Source of the DNA: Streptomyces durmitorensis
GTDB taxonomy: Bacteria > Actinomycetota > Actinomycetes > Streptomycetales > Streptomycetaceae
NCBI RefSeq assembly: GCF_023498005.1
Contig: NZ_CP097289.1
Coordinates: 3,348,001 to 3,412,000 of the forward strand
Length of the DNA: 64,000 bases
Reading direction: 5' to 3'
Under the pieces are notes generated by a model that made no database searches, was not told where the DNA came from, and saw nothing but the letters and a program-made list of their open reading frames with translations. Positions 33,797 to 43,863 of the stretch are shown one piece after another (positions within the stretch are counted from its first letter, which is position 1; the number at the start of each line of letters is the position of its first letter). Made by a program: the position numbers and the translations under genes.

Positions 33797-34065
33797 GTGC
33801 TCCTCAGTCCTCGTCGGGTCGGTTACCCCCTGCTTTCAGGGTCAGGCACGGTTTGGCGTCGGTAGTCAGCGTTTTGTCGTCACTGGTCAGACGTGGAAAC
33901 CGAAAGAAGGGTTGCACAGCGCTTTGTGGGCGCCCCGGCGCGCGCTCGTGACGCATCGTGCACTCCCGTCCCGCCCTTCCAGCTTCTCACCTGCGGTTTT
34001 TTCCGTCACGGGGCTACTGCCCGTGACCGTAAGAATCTCTTAGGTGTGTGGCCAAGGTCATTCAG
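33797..34065. other. Gap between the LCP gene and the rho terminator
   Basis: This stretch holds no convincing gene. It must carry the promoter of the LCP gene (minus strand). GTCACGGGGC (34005-34014) pairs with GCCCGTGAC (34019-34027) apart from one bulged G, and TTTTTT lies next to this hairpin at 33997-34002. On the minus strand the hairpin is followed by an A-run, so it is not an obvious terminator. Confidence 0.4.
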
Positions 34066-34109
34066 CGCAAAGGGCCGCCCCCGTCGGATGACGGGGGCGG
34101 CCCTTTGCG
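34066..34109 (-). terminator. Perfect 20-bp intrinsic terminator after rho
   Basis: A perfect 20-bp stem (34066-34085 with 34090-34109) with a GGAT loop, including AAAGGGCCGCCCCCGTC and its complement. It lies about 30 bases after the rho stop. The A-run of one arm and T-run of the other make it work in both directions. Confidence 0.9.
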
Positions 34110-34139
34110 TGCGCGAGTCGCGCGAGGACTACACGAGGA

Positions 34140-36215
34140 CTAGTCGTTGCCGTTGCCCGGCGTCGGGGTCGTCTTCGCGATCTGCATGAGGAACTCGGCG
34201 TTCGACTTCGTCTGCTTCATCTTGTCGAGAAGCAGCTCGATGGCCTGCTGCGAGTCGAGCGCGTGCAGCACCCGGCGCAGCTTCCAGACGATCGCGAGCT
34301 CCTCCGCGTTGAGGAGGATCTCTTCCTTGCGGGTGGAGGACGCGTCGACGTCCACCGCCGGGAAGATGCGCTTGTCCGAGAGCTTCCGGTCGAGCTTGAG
34401 CTCCATGTTGCCGGTGCCCTTGAACTCCTCGAAGATCACCTCGTCCATGCGCGAACCGGTGTCGACGAGCGCGGTGGCGAGGATGGTCAGCGAGCCGCCG
34501 TCCTCGATGTTGCGCGCCGCACCGAAGAAGCGCTTCGGCGGGTAGAGCGCGGTCGAGTCGACACCACCGGACAGGATGCGGCCGGAGGCCGGGGCCGCCA
34601 GGTTGTACGCACGGCCCAGGCGGGTGATCGAGTCGAGGAGCACGACCACGTCGTGACCCAGCTCCACGAGACGCTTGGCGCGCTCGATGGCCAGCTCGGC
34701 GACCGTGGTGTGGTCCTCGGCGGGACGGTCGAAGGTCGAGGAGATGACCTCGCCCTTCACCGACCGCTGCATGTCGGTGACCTCTTCCGGACGCTCGTCG
34801 ACCAGGACGACCATCAGGTGGCACTCGGGGCTGTTCGTGGTGATCGCGTTCGCGACCGCCTGCATGATCATGGTCTTGCCGGTCTTCGGCGGAGCCACGA
34901 TCAGACCGCGCTGGCCCTTACCGATCGGCGACACGAGGTCGATGATGCGGGTGGTGAGCACGCCCGGGTCGGTCTCCAGACGGAGCCGGTCCTGCGGGTA
35001 AAGGGGCGTCAGCTTGTTGAACTCCGGTCGCCCGCGCCCGGATTCGGCCGCCATGCCGTTCGCCGAGTCGAGGCGGACGAGCGCGTTGAACTTCTCGCGG
35101 CGCTCGCCGTCCTTGGGCTGACGGACGGCGCCGGTGACGTGGTCACCCTTGCGCAGACCGTTCTTGCGGACCTGGGCGAGCGACACGTACACGTCGTTCG
35201 GGCCCGGGAGGTAACCCGAGGTCCGGATGAACGCGTAGTTGTCGAGGATGTCCAGGATGCCCGCGACGGGGATCAGTACGTCGTCGTCGGCGACCTGCGG
35301 CTCGTTGGCGCCGCCGAACTCGTCGCGGCCACGACGGCCACGGCGGTCGCGGTAGCGGCCACGGCGGCCGCGACGGCCACCCGCCTCGTCGTCGAAGTCG
35401 TCCTGCGGGCCGTTGTCCCGCTGGTCGCGCTGCTGACGGTCCTGGCGGTCGCCACGGTCCTGGCGGTCCTGACGGCCGCCGCCCTGCTGGCGGTTGCCGC
35501 CCTGCGGCTGGTCGTCGCCCTTGTTGCCACGGCGGTCACGGTCGCGGCCACGGCCCTGACGGTCGCGGTCACGGCGCTCACGGCGGCCGTCGGCGTTGTC
35601 ACCCGAGCCGTCGCCCTTGGCCTCGGACGAACCGTCCGTCCTGGCCTCGTTCTTGGCGTCGTTCTTCGGCTCGCTCTTCGCCTCGGCGGTGACCGTCTCG
35701 GGGCTGCCCGCGTCGGCGGTGGCACGGCGACGGCCGCGACGCTCGCCCTTGTCGGCACCCGCGGGCTGGCCCGGGATGTCGATCTGCTGCTGGGCGGTGG
35801 CCTCTTCGGCCTTGGCGCCCGCGGTCTGCTCGGCCTTGTCGGCCTTGCTCGCCTTGGTGCCCTTGTCCGTGCTCGCTGCGGTGTCCTCGCCCGTCCGGGC
35901 CTTCGAGGTTGCGCGTCGCTTGGGCTTGGTCTCGGCGTCCGTGGCGGACGCGGACGGCGCGGCACTCTTGGCGGGGGCACTGCCCCCGGCCTGCGCCTCC
36001 TTGATGACCTCGATCAGCTGGCTCTTGCGCATCCGCGCGGTGCCCTTGATACCGAGGCCGGATGCGACCTGCTGCAGTTCCGCCAGCACCATGCCATCGA
36101 GGCCGGTGCCGCGGCGCCGCCGGGACCCGGCCGAAGCACCGGTGGCAGGCGCCGCAGAGGCGTCCGTGGCGGGCGTGTCGGCAGTCACGCCCATCAGATC
36201 GGTGGTGTCGCTCAC
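34140..36215 (-). CDS. rho: Transcription termination factor Rho with long disordered insertion
   Basis: A 691-residue hexameric RNA helicase ending Rho-dependent transcripts. In order: Rho N-terminal helical domain (about 37-72), a 240-residue insertion rich in Lys/Ala then Arg/Asp/Gln/Gly (about 75-315), the cold-shock RNA-binding domain (about 325-400) and the RecA-like ATPase with Walker A APPKTGKT at 441-448. E. coli Rho is 419 residues; the insertion is typical of high-GC actinobacteria and binds RNA. The GTG start at 36215 has AAGGA eight bases upstream. A long leader and a strong intrinsic terminator flank it. Confidence 0.97.
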   Translation of the reverse strand: MSDTTDLMGVTADTPATDASAAPATGASAGSRRRRGTGLDGMVLAELQQVASGLGIKGTARMRKSQLIEVIKEAQAGGSAPAKSAAPSASATDAETKPKRRATSKARTGEDTAASTDKGTKASKADKAEQTAGAKAEEATAQQQIDIPGQPAGADKGERRGRRRATADAGSPETVTAEAKSEPKNDAKNEARTDGSSEAKGDGSGDNADGRRERRDRDRQGRGRDRDRRGNKGDDQPQGGNRQQGGGRQDRQDRGDRQDRQQRDQRDNGPQDDFDDEAGGRRGRRGRYRDRRGRRGRDEFGGANEPQVADDDVLIPVAGILDILDNYAFIRTSGYLPGPNDVYVSLAQVRKNGLRKGDHVTGAVRQPKDGERREKFNALVRLDSANGMAAESGRGRPEFNKLTPLYPQDRLRLETDPGVLTTRIIDLVSPIGKGQRGLIVAPPKTGKTMIMQAVANAITTNSPECHLMVVLVDERPEEVTDMQRSVKGEVISSTFDRPAEDHTTVAELAIERAKRLVELGHDVVVLLDSITRLGRAYNLAAPASGRILSGGVDSTALYPPKRFFGAARNIEDGGSLTILATALVDTGSRMDEVIFEEFKGTGNMELKLDRKLSDKRIFPAVDVDASSTRKEEILLNAEELAIVWKLRRVLHALDSQQAIELLLDKMKQTKSNAEFLMQIAKTTPTPGNGND

Positions 36216-36588
36216 GAAGGGTCCTTCCCTGGAGCGGACGTCGGCCTGTCTGGCTCGGCGACCGGTTGTGCTGTCCGGAGGTCCTCTGGTGTGTGGACCG
36301 TGCCGGGGCGGTGGTCCGCCAACGCGCGGCGGAAGAATTCACTGGTGATGGCGAGTCCCGGTGAGGTGCCACTGAGGTGCGGTGTCACTCGGCTCGGTCA
36401 CGCCGGTTCCGGAGCGTGCTCGGCGCTGCTCAATGCGAGGCACAGAGCAGTTTGGGAGGCTCCCGGAAGGATGGATGTCCCGGACGGGGACACAAAGCAC
36501 CTCGCCATGGTGGGGTCGGGTGCAGACTTGAGGTTAACACTACCGGATCCAACAAACATTCCCCCTCTTCTCATCCGGCTACCAGCTG
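36216..36588 (-). promoter_or_regulatory. Long leader and promoter region of rho
   Basis: The 373 bases between thrB and rho hold no convincing gene. On the minus strand a TAGTGT element (36542-36537), a common Streptomyces -10 sequence, lies in the only AT-rich part. It would start the mRNA near 36530 and give a leader of about 315 bases. No good -35 is visible. Rho genes are often autoregulated through such leaders; this is inference. Confidence 0.4.
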
Positions 36589-37506
36589 TCAGGGCGCAAG
36601 CGGCAGCACGCTCGCGCCGGTCGCGTCGAGCGCCAGACGGTTGGCCGCCCAGCCCTCTCCCGCAAGGCGTGCGACCTTGTCCGCCGCACTCTCATCGGCC
36701 AGCGCGAGGACCGTGGGTCCCGCGCCGGAGATCATTGCCGGGACACCGTCCGCGCGCAGGCGTTCCACCAGGGCGGCGCTCTCCGGCATGGCGGGTGCGC
36801 GGTACTCCTGGTGGAGCCGGTCCTCGGTTGCGGGAAGCAGCAGCTCGGGGCGCCTGGTCAGGGCCTCGACGAGCAGTGCGGCCCGGCCCGCGTTGGCGGC
36901 CGCGTCGACGTGCGGGACGGTGCGCGGGAGCAGTCCGCGCGCGGTCTCGGTGAGGACGGGCTTTCCCGGTACGAAAACCACCGGAACGATGGAACCGGCG
37001 GGCTCCATCCTGATCGCCCGCGCCGATCCGCCGTCCATCCAGGAGAGCGTGAAACCGCCGAGCAGACAGGCGGCGACGTTGTCCGGGTGGCCCTCGATCT
37101 CGGTGGCGAGCTCAAGCAGGGCGTTGTCGTCCAGACGGGCGTCCCCGCCTATCGTCACGGCGCGCGCGGCGACGATGCCCGCGCAGATGGCGGCGGACGA
37201 GGAGCCGAGGCCCCGGCCGTGCGGAATGCGGTTGGCGCAGACGATTTCGAGCCCGCGCGGCTGTCCGCCGAGCAGGTCGAAGGCGGTACGCAGGGAACGT
37301 ACGAGCAGATGCGACTCGTCGCGCGGGAGCGTCTCGCTGCCCTCACCTGCGATGTCGATGTTCAGTCCGGTGTCGGCCACCCGCACGACGACGTCGTCGT
37401 ACAGCCCCAGCGACAGGCCGAGGGCGTCGAAGCCCGGGCCGAGGTTGGCGCTGGTGGCGGGGACGCGCACCCGGACGGCGGCGGCGCGGAACGCGGGACC
37501 GGCCAT
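36589..37506 (-). CDS. thrB: Homoserine kinase
   Basis: A 305-residue GHMP kinase that phosphorylates homoserine before threonine synthesis. PATSANLGPGFDALG (16-30) and the phosphate-binding GRGLGSSSA (98-106) are diagnostic; a C-terminal SGAGPTVLAL segment completes the site. It follows thrC by 268 bases, so it may be transcribed partly on its own; the gap has weak hairpins but no clear promoter. Confidence 0.96.
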   Translation of the reverse strand: MAGPAFRAAAVRVRVPATSANLGPGFDALGLSLGLYDDVVVRVADTGLNIDIAGEGSETLPRDESHLLVRSLRTAFDLLGGQPRGLEIVCANRIPHGRGLGSSSAAICAGIVAARAVTIGGDARLDDNALLELATEIEGHPDNVAACLLGGFTLSWMDGGSARAIRMEPAGSIVPVVFVPGKPVLTETARGLLPRTVPHVDAAANAGRAALLVEALTRRPELLLPATEDRLHQEYRAPAMPESAALVERLRADGVPAMISGAGPTVLALADESAADKVARLAGEGWAANRLALDATGASVLPLAP

Positions 37507-37774
37507 CGCTCGATGACTCTCCTTGAGCTGCGATCTTTTGAGGACTTGCCACGTGATGAGGCACTACCCGAAGGCCGCTCTGCGGCAGCACCGCGGCATA
37601 TGCGGCGGGGCGGGTTCGGTACAGCCTATCGAAGGAAGGTTCTGTGGCGACATAGGGCGCACAGGAGGCGCACGATGCGTGTCGTAAGCCCCCTGTGCAC
37701 CCCCTATGCGGAGTTGCGGGTTTTCCGGACGGGTATGCCCGCCCTGCCGCCTGCGATAACGCCGAACGGCGTGA

Positions 37775-38833
37775 TCAGGCCAGACCGAGTCGCTCGGCCG
37801 CGGCGGCCGAGTCGACCGGGACCGTGACCGGCTGCGGCGCGCCGGCGACGGCCCAGTCCGGGTCCTTGAGGCCGTTTCCGGTGACGGTGCAGACGATGCG
37901 CTGCCCCTTGTCGACCTTGCCCTGCTCGGCGGCCTTCAGCAGACCGGCGACCGAAGCGGCCGACGCCGGCTCGACGAAGACACCCTCCTGGGAGGCCAAC
38001 AGCTTGTAGGCGCGCAGGATCTCACGGTCCGTCACCTCGTCGATGAAGCCGTCCGACTCGTCGCGCGCGTCGAGGGCGAACTGCCACGACGCGGGGTTGC
38101 CGATGCGAATCGCGGTGGCGATCGTCGACGGGTCCTTGACGATCTCGCCGCGCACGATGGGCGCGGAACCGGAAGCCTGGAAGCCCCACATGCGGGGAGT
38201 GCGCGTCGAGATCGAGTCGGCGGCGTACTCCTTGTAGCCCTTCCAGTAGGCCGTGATGTTGCCCGCGTTGCCGACCGGCAGGACGTGGATGTCGGGGGCG
38301 TCGCCGAGCGCGTCCACGATCTCGAAGGACGCGGTCTTCTGGCCCTCGATGCGGAACGGGTTGACCGAATTGACCAGCGCCACCGGGTAGTTCTCGGAGA
38401 GGGCGCGGGCGAGGTTCAGGCAGTCGTCGAAGTTGCCGTCGACCTGGAGGATCTTCGAGCCGTAGACGAGCGCCTGGCCCATCTTGCCGAGCGCGATCTT
38501 GCCCTGCGGTACGAGGACGGCGCAGACCATTCCCGCGCGTACGGCATAGGCGGCGGCCGAGGCCGACGTGTTGCCGGTGGAGGCGCAGATGACGGCCTTC
38601 GCGCCCTCCTCCTTGGCCTTCGTGATCGCCATCGTCATGCCGCGGTCCTTGAAGGACCCGGTCGGGTTGGCGCCCTCGACCTTGAGATGCACCTCGCAGC
38701 CCGTGCGCTCGGAGAGCACCTGCGCGGGCACGAGCGGCGTGCCGCCCTCGCGGAGCGTCACGACCGGCGTCGTGTCGGAGACGGGAAGACGGTCCCGGTA
38801 CTCCTCGATGATTCCGCGCCATTGGTGGGTCAT
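37775..38833 (-). CDS. thrC: Threonine synthase
   Basis: A 352-residue PLP enzyme converting O-phosphohomoserine to threonine. The PLP Lys62 lies in GSFKDRGM, and the phosphate of PLP is held by GNAGNI. It is the short actinobacterial class without the N-terminal domain of plant enzymes. It begins six bases after the hom stop, so the two are one transcription unit. A small hairpin ACGCCG/CGGCGT (37759-37772) follows the stop. Confidence 0.97.
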   Translation of the reverse strand: MTHQWRGIIEEYRDRLPVSDTTPVVTLREGGTPLVPAQVLSERTGCEVHLKVEGANPTGSFKDRGMTMAITKAKEEGAKAVICASTGNTSASAAAYAVRAGMVCAVLVPQGKIALGKMGQALVYGSKILQVDGNFDDCLNLARALSENYPVALVNSVNPFRIEGQKTASFEIVDALGDAPDIHVLPVGNAGNITAYWKGYKEYAADSISTRTPRMWGFQASGSAPIVRGEIVKDPSTIATAIRIGNPASWQFALDARDESDGFIDEVTDREILRAYKLLASQEGVFVEPASAASVAGLLKAAEQGKVDKGQRIVCTVTGNGLKDPDWAVAGAPQPVTVPVDSAAAAERLGLA

Positions 38834-38839
38834 TGCTGC

Positions 38840-40132
38840 CTACTCCCCTTCAACCCGCATGATGCTGGCGACACCACGCACGGTGTCGAGATTCCGCAGC
38901 GCCTCGACGGTGCCGGTGAGGGCTGCGTCGGGCGCGCGGTGGGTGACGACGACGAGGGAGGCCTCGCCGTCCTTGCCCGTCTGACGGACCGTATCGATCG
39001 ATACGCCGTGCTCGGCGAAGACCGTCGCGACCTGGGCGAGTACACCCGGCTTGTCGGCTACGTCGAGGCTGATGTGGTAGCGCGTGACGACCGCGCCCAT
39101 GGAGTTCACGGGCAGCTGGGTGTACGCGGATTCGCCGGGCCCGGTGGCCTCGGCGAGCTTGTTCCGGCAGACGGCGACGAGGTCGCCGAGAACGGCCGAC
39201 GCGGTGGGGGCGCCGCCCGCGCCGGGACCGTAGAACATGAGCTGGCCCGCGGCCTCCGCCTCCACGAACACGGCGTTGTACGCCTCGCGCACCGACGCCA
39301 GCGGATGGCTGAGCGGAATCATCGCGGGGTGCACGCGCGCGGTGACGGACCCGCCGTCGGCGGCCCGCTCACAGATGGCGAGCAGCTTGATGGTGCAGCC
39401 CATGCGCTTCGCGGAGGCGAAGTCGGCGCCGGTCACCTCGGTCATGCCCTCGCGGTACACGTCGTCGAGACGCACGCGCGTGTGGAAGGCGATACCGGCG
39501 AGGATCGCGGCCTTGGCGGCGGCGTCGAAGCCTTCGACGTCGGCGGTCGGGTCGGCTTCCGCGTATCCGAGGGCGGTGGCCTCGTCGAGGGCTTCCTGAT
39601 AGCCGGCACCGGTGGTGTCCATGGCATCGAGGATGAAGTTGGTCGTGCCGTTCACGATTCCGAGGACGCGGTTGACCTTGTCACCGACCAGGGACTCGCG
39701 CAGCGGCCGGATCAGCGGAATGGCACCGGCGACGGCAGCCTCGTAGTACAGATCCCGGCCGTGCTCCAGGGCGGCGGCGTGCAGCGCGGCGCCGTCCTGG
39801 GCGATGAGCGCCTTGTTGGCGGAGACGACGGACGCACCGTGCTCGAAAGCGGTGGTGATGAGGGTCCTGGCAGGCTCGATGCCCCCGATGACCTCGACGA
39901 CCACATCAATGTCACCACGTTTGACCAGCGCGGTCGCGTCCGTGGTGACCAGCGAGGGGTCGATCCCGTCCCGCACCTTCGACGGGCGGCGGACGGCGAC
40001 CCCGGCGAGCTCGACCGGGGCACCGATCCGGGCCGTGAGGTCGTCGGCATGCGTCGTCATGATGCGCGCCACCTCTGAGCCGACAACCCCACAGCCCAGC
40101 AGCGCCACCTTCAGCGGACGCGTACGCATCAT
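38840..40132 (-). CDS. hom: Homoserine dehydrogenase
   Basis: A 430-residue NAD(P)H enzyme reducing aspartate semialdehyde to homoserine. The dinucleotide motif LLGCGVVGSEV is at 11-21, catalytic segments include VNGTTNFIL and AEADPTADVEG, and a C-terminal ACT domain (about 350-430) should give feedback inhibition by threonine. It heads the hom-thrC pair. A repeat-rich stretch with possible operator function lies in front of it. Confidence 0.97.
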   Translation of the reverse strand: MMRTRPLKVALLGCGVVGSEVARIMTTHADDLTARIGAPVELAGVAVRRPSKVRDGIDPSLVTTDATALVKRGDIDVVVEVIGGIEPARTLITTAFEHGASVVSANKALIAQDGAALHAAALEHGRDLYYEAAVAGAIPLIRPLRESLVGDKVNRVLGIVNGTTNFILDAMDTTGAGYQEALDEATALGYAEADPTADVEGFDAAAKAAILAGIAFHTRVRLDDVYREGMTEVTGADFASAKRMGCTIKLLAICERAADGGSVTARVHPAMIPLSHPLASVREAYNAVFVEAEAAGQLMFYGPGAGGAPTASAVLGDLVAVCRNKLAEATGPGESAYTQLPVNSMGAVVTRYHISLDVADKPGVLAQVATVFAEHGVSIDTVRQTGKDGEASLVVVTHRAPDAALTGTVEALRNLDTVRGVASIMRVEGE

Positions 40133-40167
40133 CCGACCTCACTTCTCATACATCTACAGTGGGACCA

Positions 40168-40216
40168 GTCTCACCCACCGGATCGCAGTTTCTATCCACT
40201 GTCCGGATCGTGAGAC
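40168..40216 (-). promoter_or_regulatory. Nested repeats upstream of hom
   Basis: Between lysA and hom, GTCTCAC (40168-40174) and its complement GTGAGAC (40210-40216) bracket two direct copies of CCGGATCG (40178-40185 and 40203-40210). The block lies 36-84 bases before the hom start. The arrangement suggests a regulator site or a leader hairpin; no known box matches. Confidence 0.4.
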
Positions 40217-40270
40217 ACCTATTTCACTGGCCGATACTTTGCCGGCCCTTGCTTCTCGGCCGATTTTTCC

Positions 40271-41662
40271 TCAGCCGACATCCAGACGCAGGAGATCTTC
40301 CTCCGTCTCGCGCCGGACGATGACCCGCGCCTCACCATCCCGCACGGCGACGACCGGCGGACGGAGGGCGTGGTTGTAGTTGCTCGCCATGGAACGGCAG
40401 TACGCACCGGTCGCGGGCACGGCGATCAGATCTCCGGGAGCGAGGTCGGCCGGCAGGAACGCGTCCTTCACCACGATGTCCCCGCTCTCGCAGTGCTTGC
40501 CGACGACGCGGACGAGCATGGGCTCGGCGTCGGACTCGCGCGAGACGAGCGCGACGCTGTACTCGGCGTCGTAGAGAGCGGTACGGATGTTGTCGGACAT
40601 GCCGCCGTCGACGGAGACGTACGTACGCAGTCCTTCGAGCGGCTTGACGGTGCCGACCTCATAGAGGGTGAAGGCGGTGGGCCCGACGATGGCGCGCCCC
40701 GGCTCGACGGAGATACGAGGGGTCCGCAGATCGGCGGCCTCGCACTCGCGCGTCACGATCTCGCCGAGCGCCTTGGCGATCTCGTGCGGCTCGCGGGGGT
40801 CGTCCTCGGAGGTGTAGGCGATGCCGAGCCCGCCTCCGAGGTCGATCTCGGGAAGCTCGACGCCGTGCTCGTCACGGATCTCGGCGAGCAACTGCACCAC
40901 GCGCCGCGCGGAGACCTCGAACCCGGCCATGTCGAAGATCTGCGACCCGATGTGCGAGTGCACGCCGATGAGCTCGAGCCCGTCGAGCTGGAGCGCCCGC
41001 CGCACCGCCTCGGCGGCCTGTCCTCCGGCGAGGGCGATGCCGAACTTCTGGTCCTCGTGGGCGGTGGCGATGAACTCGTGGGTGTGGGCCTCGACGCCGA
41101 CGGTCACCCGGATCTGCACACGCTGACGGACCCCGAGCCGCTCGGCGATGTGAGCGACGCGCGCGATCTCCTGGAAGGAGTCGAGCACGATGCGTCCCAC
41201 GCCGGCTTCGACGGCCCGCTCGATCTCGTCCTCGGTCTTGTTGTTGCCGTGGAAGGCGATGCGGTCGGCGGGCATGCCGGCGGCGAGGGCGGTGGCGAGC
41301 TCACCACCGCTGCAGACGTCGAGGTTGAGCCCTTCCTCGTGCAGCCACCGCACGACGGCACGCGAGAGGAAGGCCTTCCCGGCGTAGAAGACATCGGCGT
41401 CGGAGCCGAAGGCACCGCGCCAGGCGTGGCAGCGGGCACGGAAGTCGGCCTCGTCGAGGAAGTAGGCGGGCGTGCCGAACTCCTCGGCGAGCCGGGTCAC
41501 TTCGATCCCGCCGACGGTGACAACGCCGTCGGCGCTCCGGCCGACGGTCTGCGACCAGACCTTGGGGTCGAGGGAGTTCAGATCGGCGGCCGGGGCGGTG
41601 TAGTGCCCTTCGGGCAGTACGTCGGCGTGGCGGGGCCCGGCGGGGTGTGCGGAACGGCTCAT
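40271..41662 (-). CDS. lysA: Diaminopimelate decarboxylase
   Basis: A 463-residue PLP enzyme making L-lysine from meso-diaminopimelate. The PLP Lys96 lies in [18 protein letters not shown] and [10 protein letters not shown] are family motifs, and CESGD near the C-terminus supplies the catalytic Cys from the partner chain. It starts at ATG 41662, 44 bases after the ArgS-like gene; it therefore probably shares its transcript and continues to hom. Confidence 0.96.
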   Translation of the reverse strand: MSRSAHPAGPRHADVLPEGHYTAPAADLNSLDPKVWSQTVGRSADGVVTVGGIEVTRLAEEFGTPAYFLDEADFRARCHAWRGAFGSDADVFYAGKAFLSRAVVRWLHEEGLNLDVCSGGELATALAAGMPADRIAFHGNNKTEDEIERAVEAGVGRIVLDSFQEIARVAHIAERLGVRQRVQIRVTVGVEAHTHEFIATAHEDQKFGIALAGGQAAEAVRRALQLDGLELIGVHSHIGSQIFDMAGFEVSARRVVQLLAEIRDEHGVELPEIDLGGGLGIAYTSEDDPREPHEIAKALGEIVTRECEAADLRTPRISVEPGRAIVGPTAFTLYEVGTVKPLEGLRTYVSVDGGMSDNIRTALYDAEYSVALVSRESDAEPMLVRVVGKHCESGDIVVKDAFLPADLAPGDLIAVPATGAYCRSMASNYNHALRPPVVAVRDGEARVIVRRETEEDLLRLDVG

Positions 41663-41706
41663 GTCGCGGTCGTCTCTCTCACTTCATTCACGTCTGTCTT
41701 CACGTG

Positions 41707-42798
41707 TCACAAGTACTCGGGGGCACTGATGCCGAGCAGGGACAGGCCGCCTGCGAGCACCGTCCCGGCGGCTTCGGCGAGCGCGAGCCGGGCGCGGTGG
41801 GCGGCCGAGGGTTTCTCGTCACCAAGCGGCAGGACGGCGGGCTTGAAGGCGAGGAAGGCATCGGCGGTGGTGACGAGATGCCGGGCGAGGCGGTCGGGGG
41901 CGCGGTGGCGGGCGGCTGCGGCGAGGACGCGGGGGTGGTCGGCGAGGGCGTCGAGGAGGGCCTGGGCCTCTGGCCCGGCTAGGTCCCCGGGGGCGCTGTC
42001 GAAGCCGAGGGCGGCGGCGTTGCGGGTGAGGGCGCGGGTGCGGGAGTGGGCGTACCGCACGCGGAAGAGGGGGTTGGCGGCGCGCTGGACCAGGTGCTCG
42101 TGCTCGTCGCCGATGCGGGGCCGGTCGTGGGCGGCGGGGTACAGGAGGGCCCAGCGGGCGGCGTCACGGCCGAGGGGGGTGGGGTCCTGCGGGGCGGGGA
42201 CGGGGCGGAGGGTCTCCGTCTGCGCGGCAGGCTCTTCCTGGGCGTCGAGGTGGACACCCAGGGAGCCCCAGCCGGGGTCGGGCGCTTCGTCGCAGGTGAG
42301 GCGTGCGAGAACGCCCTGGGATACGAGGATCCGGCGCAGCGAGTCGGCGAGCACGGCGGCGCGGACTTCGCGGGGGAAGTGGAGCTGTCGGGCTTCGCCG
42401 GTGGCCTCGACGTGCCCGTAGGAGACGCCGCGGGTGAGTACGTCCCTTACGAAACCGGCGGAGGCGCTGCCACTCTTGCCGCTCTTGTCACCGCTCTGGT
42501 CGAGAGTGATGTTGAGGAAACCGGGCCCGGTGATGTCGATGGCCGCGATGCCGGGCTCCCGGGCGAGGCGCGGGGACAACACTTCGGCCACCTGGAGCGG
42601 CGAGCGCCCTGCGGCGCGGGCGACCTGTAGGGCGACGTTGGTGGCGTAATCCCCGCAGCCGCCGGGCCGGGGCCGCTCGACGAGGACCCTCCCGGCCGTG
42701 CCCACGTCATCGAGGTCGTCCAGGCCGCTGAGCTCCCCGTCATCGACGGCACGGCGCATGGCGCGCAGCACGGTGCGGGAGAGCTCGACGGGGGTCAC
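41707..42798 (-). CDS. ArgS-related protein without catalytic domain
   Basis: A 363-residue relative of arginyl-tRNA synthetase. The N-terminal about 115 residues match the ArgS additional domain 1 (DYATNVALQVA... and ITGPGFLNI), and the C-terminal about 150 residues match the DALR anticodon-binding domain (VRYAHSRTRAL). The Rossmann domain with the HIGH and KMSKS-like motifs is absent; ArgS is about 580 residues. It cannot charge tRNA by itself. I recall such proteins as NrtL, next to lysA. GTG 42798 lacks a ribosome site; TACGCT a few bases upstream suggests leaderless mRNA. Confidence 0.85.
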   Translation of the reverse strand: MTPVELSRTVLRAMRRAVDDGELSGLDDLDDVGTAGRVLVERPRPGGCGDYATNVALQVARAAGRSPLQVAEVLSPRLAREPGIAAIDITGPGFLNITLDQSGDKSGKSGSASAGFVRDVLTRGVSYGHVEATGEARQLHFPREVRAAVLADSLRRILVSQGVLARLTCDEAPDPGWGSLGVHLDAQEEPAAQTETLRPVPAPQDPTPLGRDAARWALLYPAAHDRPRIGDEHEHLVQRAANPLFRVRYAHSRTRALTRNAAALGFDSAPGDLAGPEAQALLDALADHPRVLAAAARHRAPDRLARHLVTTADAFLAFKPAVLPLGDEKPSAAHRARLALAEAAGTVLAGGLSLLGISAPEYL

Positions 42799-42992
42799 GG
42801 GACAAGCGTATGGGAGGAGGGGGGTGGGGACGCGACCCGGTTTCCCGGATGGTCCGGGATGTGGACGGGGAGAGGGCTATGTGGCCCCTCCGCCGGCGAG
42901 GCGGGCACGGCTTACGAGGTCGGCGCGGCGGACGAGCAGATCGGCGGCTGGGTCAGCCGCTGGGGGCCAGTCGCTGGGGGCCAGCCGCCGGG

Positions 42993-43460
42993 TCAGCCGC
43001 CGGAACGGCCGGCGCGGGAGGCCTCGCCGGTGGCCCCGCACTCATTGCCGAGGGCGCCACGCCCACCAGACCCGCCACGCTCGCTGCCGTGCTCCATCAA
43101 CTGCCTTACGATCCCCAGCAGTTCGGCAGGTTCGAAGGGCTTGGCAAGGAAGGCGTCCACCCCTACCTCAAGCCCGCCCTCCACCTCGTACTGGGTGCAG
43201 GCACTGACGATGACGATGGGCAGATCCCGGGTCCGCGGATCGGAGCGCAGCCGAGCGGCGGCACGCAGCCCGTCGAGGCGGGGCATCACCACGTCGAGCG
43301 TGACGACATCGGGCCTGACCTGGTTCACCACATCCAGGCACTCGGCACCATCGGCCGCGGTCACGACCTCGAAGCCCTCCAGCTCGAGGTTGACCCTGAT
43401 CAGTTGCCGGATGACCTTGTTGTCGTCCACAACAAGCACGCGGCCGGACACGCCTGACAC
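42993..43460 (-). CDS. Single-domain response regulator (receiver only)
   Basis: A 155-residue receiver with acidic pocket VDDN (11-14), phospho-acceptor Asp56 in TLDVVMP and Lys in AKPF, followed by a short Gly/Ser-rich tail without an output domain. Such proteins act by protein contacts. No kinase is adjacent. The start GTG 43460 lies seven bases after TACTCT, a good -10 element, so the mRNA is probably leaderless; GTG 43451 is the alternative. There are 194 bases between it and the ArgS-like gene downstream. Confidence 0.85.
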   Translation of the reverse strand: MSGVSGRVLVVDDNKVIRQLIRVNLELEGFEVVTAADGAECLDVVNQVRPDVVTLDVVMPRLDGLRAAARLRSDPRTRDLPIVIVSACTQYEVEGGLEVGVDAFLAKPFEPAELLGIVRQLMEHGSERGGSGGRGALGNECGATGEASRAGRSGG

Positions 43461-43708
43461 AACTCGAGAGTAGGTCCGCGCCCGCCACCGCGTCCGGGTT
43501 TTCCCCACTTCCGCCCCGTGCGGGGGACTGTGCGGCGGGGCGGACGTAGAGCGTCCGGCGGACCAAGGGTGACCTCTGGGACGCAGGGTGCGGATGCGGC
43601 GGCGCTAGGGCCACGGAGTACGGCACGGAGGTGGGGAAATACCTGTTCATGGGGAGCCGTTAGGAGCTGGTAGGGTTCTACACGTCGCCGCGCAAGCCGC
43701 GCCGATAC

Positions 43709-43780
43709 GCCCCCGTAGCTCAGGGGATAGAGCAACGGCCTCCGGAGCCGTGTGCGCAGGTTCGAATCCTGCCGGGGGCA
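43709..43780 (+). tRNA. tRNA-Arg (anticodon CCG)
   Basis: A complete 72-base cloverleaf: acceptor stem GCCCCCG (43709-43715) with CGGGGGC (43773-43779), D-arm GCTC...GAGC, anticodon stem ACGGC/GCCGT with loop CTCCGGA (anticodon CCG), variable GTGC, T-arm GCAGG TTCGAAT CCTGC and discriminator A. CCA is not encoded. The gene is followed by a terminator. tRNA-Arg genes are frequent integration sites of actinobacterial elements, and an accessory block begins right after it. Confidence 0.97.
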
Positions 43781-43796
43781 CCTTGTAGTAGGTGTC

Positions 43797-43840
43797 CCAA
43801 GACCCCGCCATCAGCGCTTTCGCTGAGGGCGGGGTCTTGG
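43797..43840 (+). terminator. Terminator of tRNA-Arg
   Basis: A perfect 13-bp stem CCAAGACCCCGCC (43797-43809) with its complement at 43828-43840. Inside it AGCG (43813-43816) pairs with CGCT (43821-43824). It starts 17 bases after the tRNA and lies 24 bases before the end of the convergent small membrane protein gene. Confidence 0.85.
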
Positions 43841-43863
43841 CGTATGTGCAGGCGACTGTCCGT

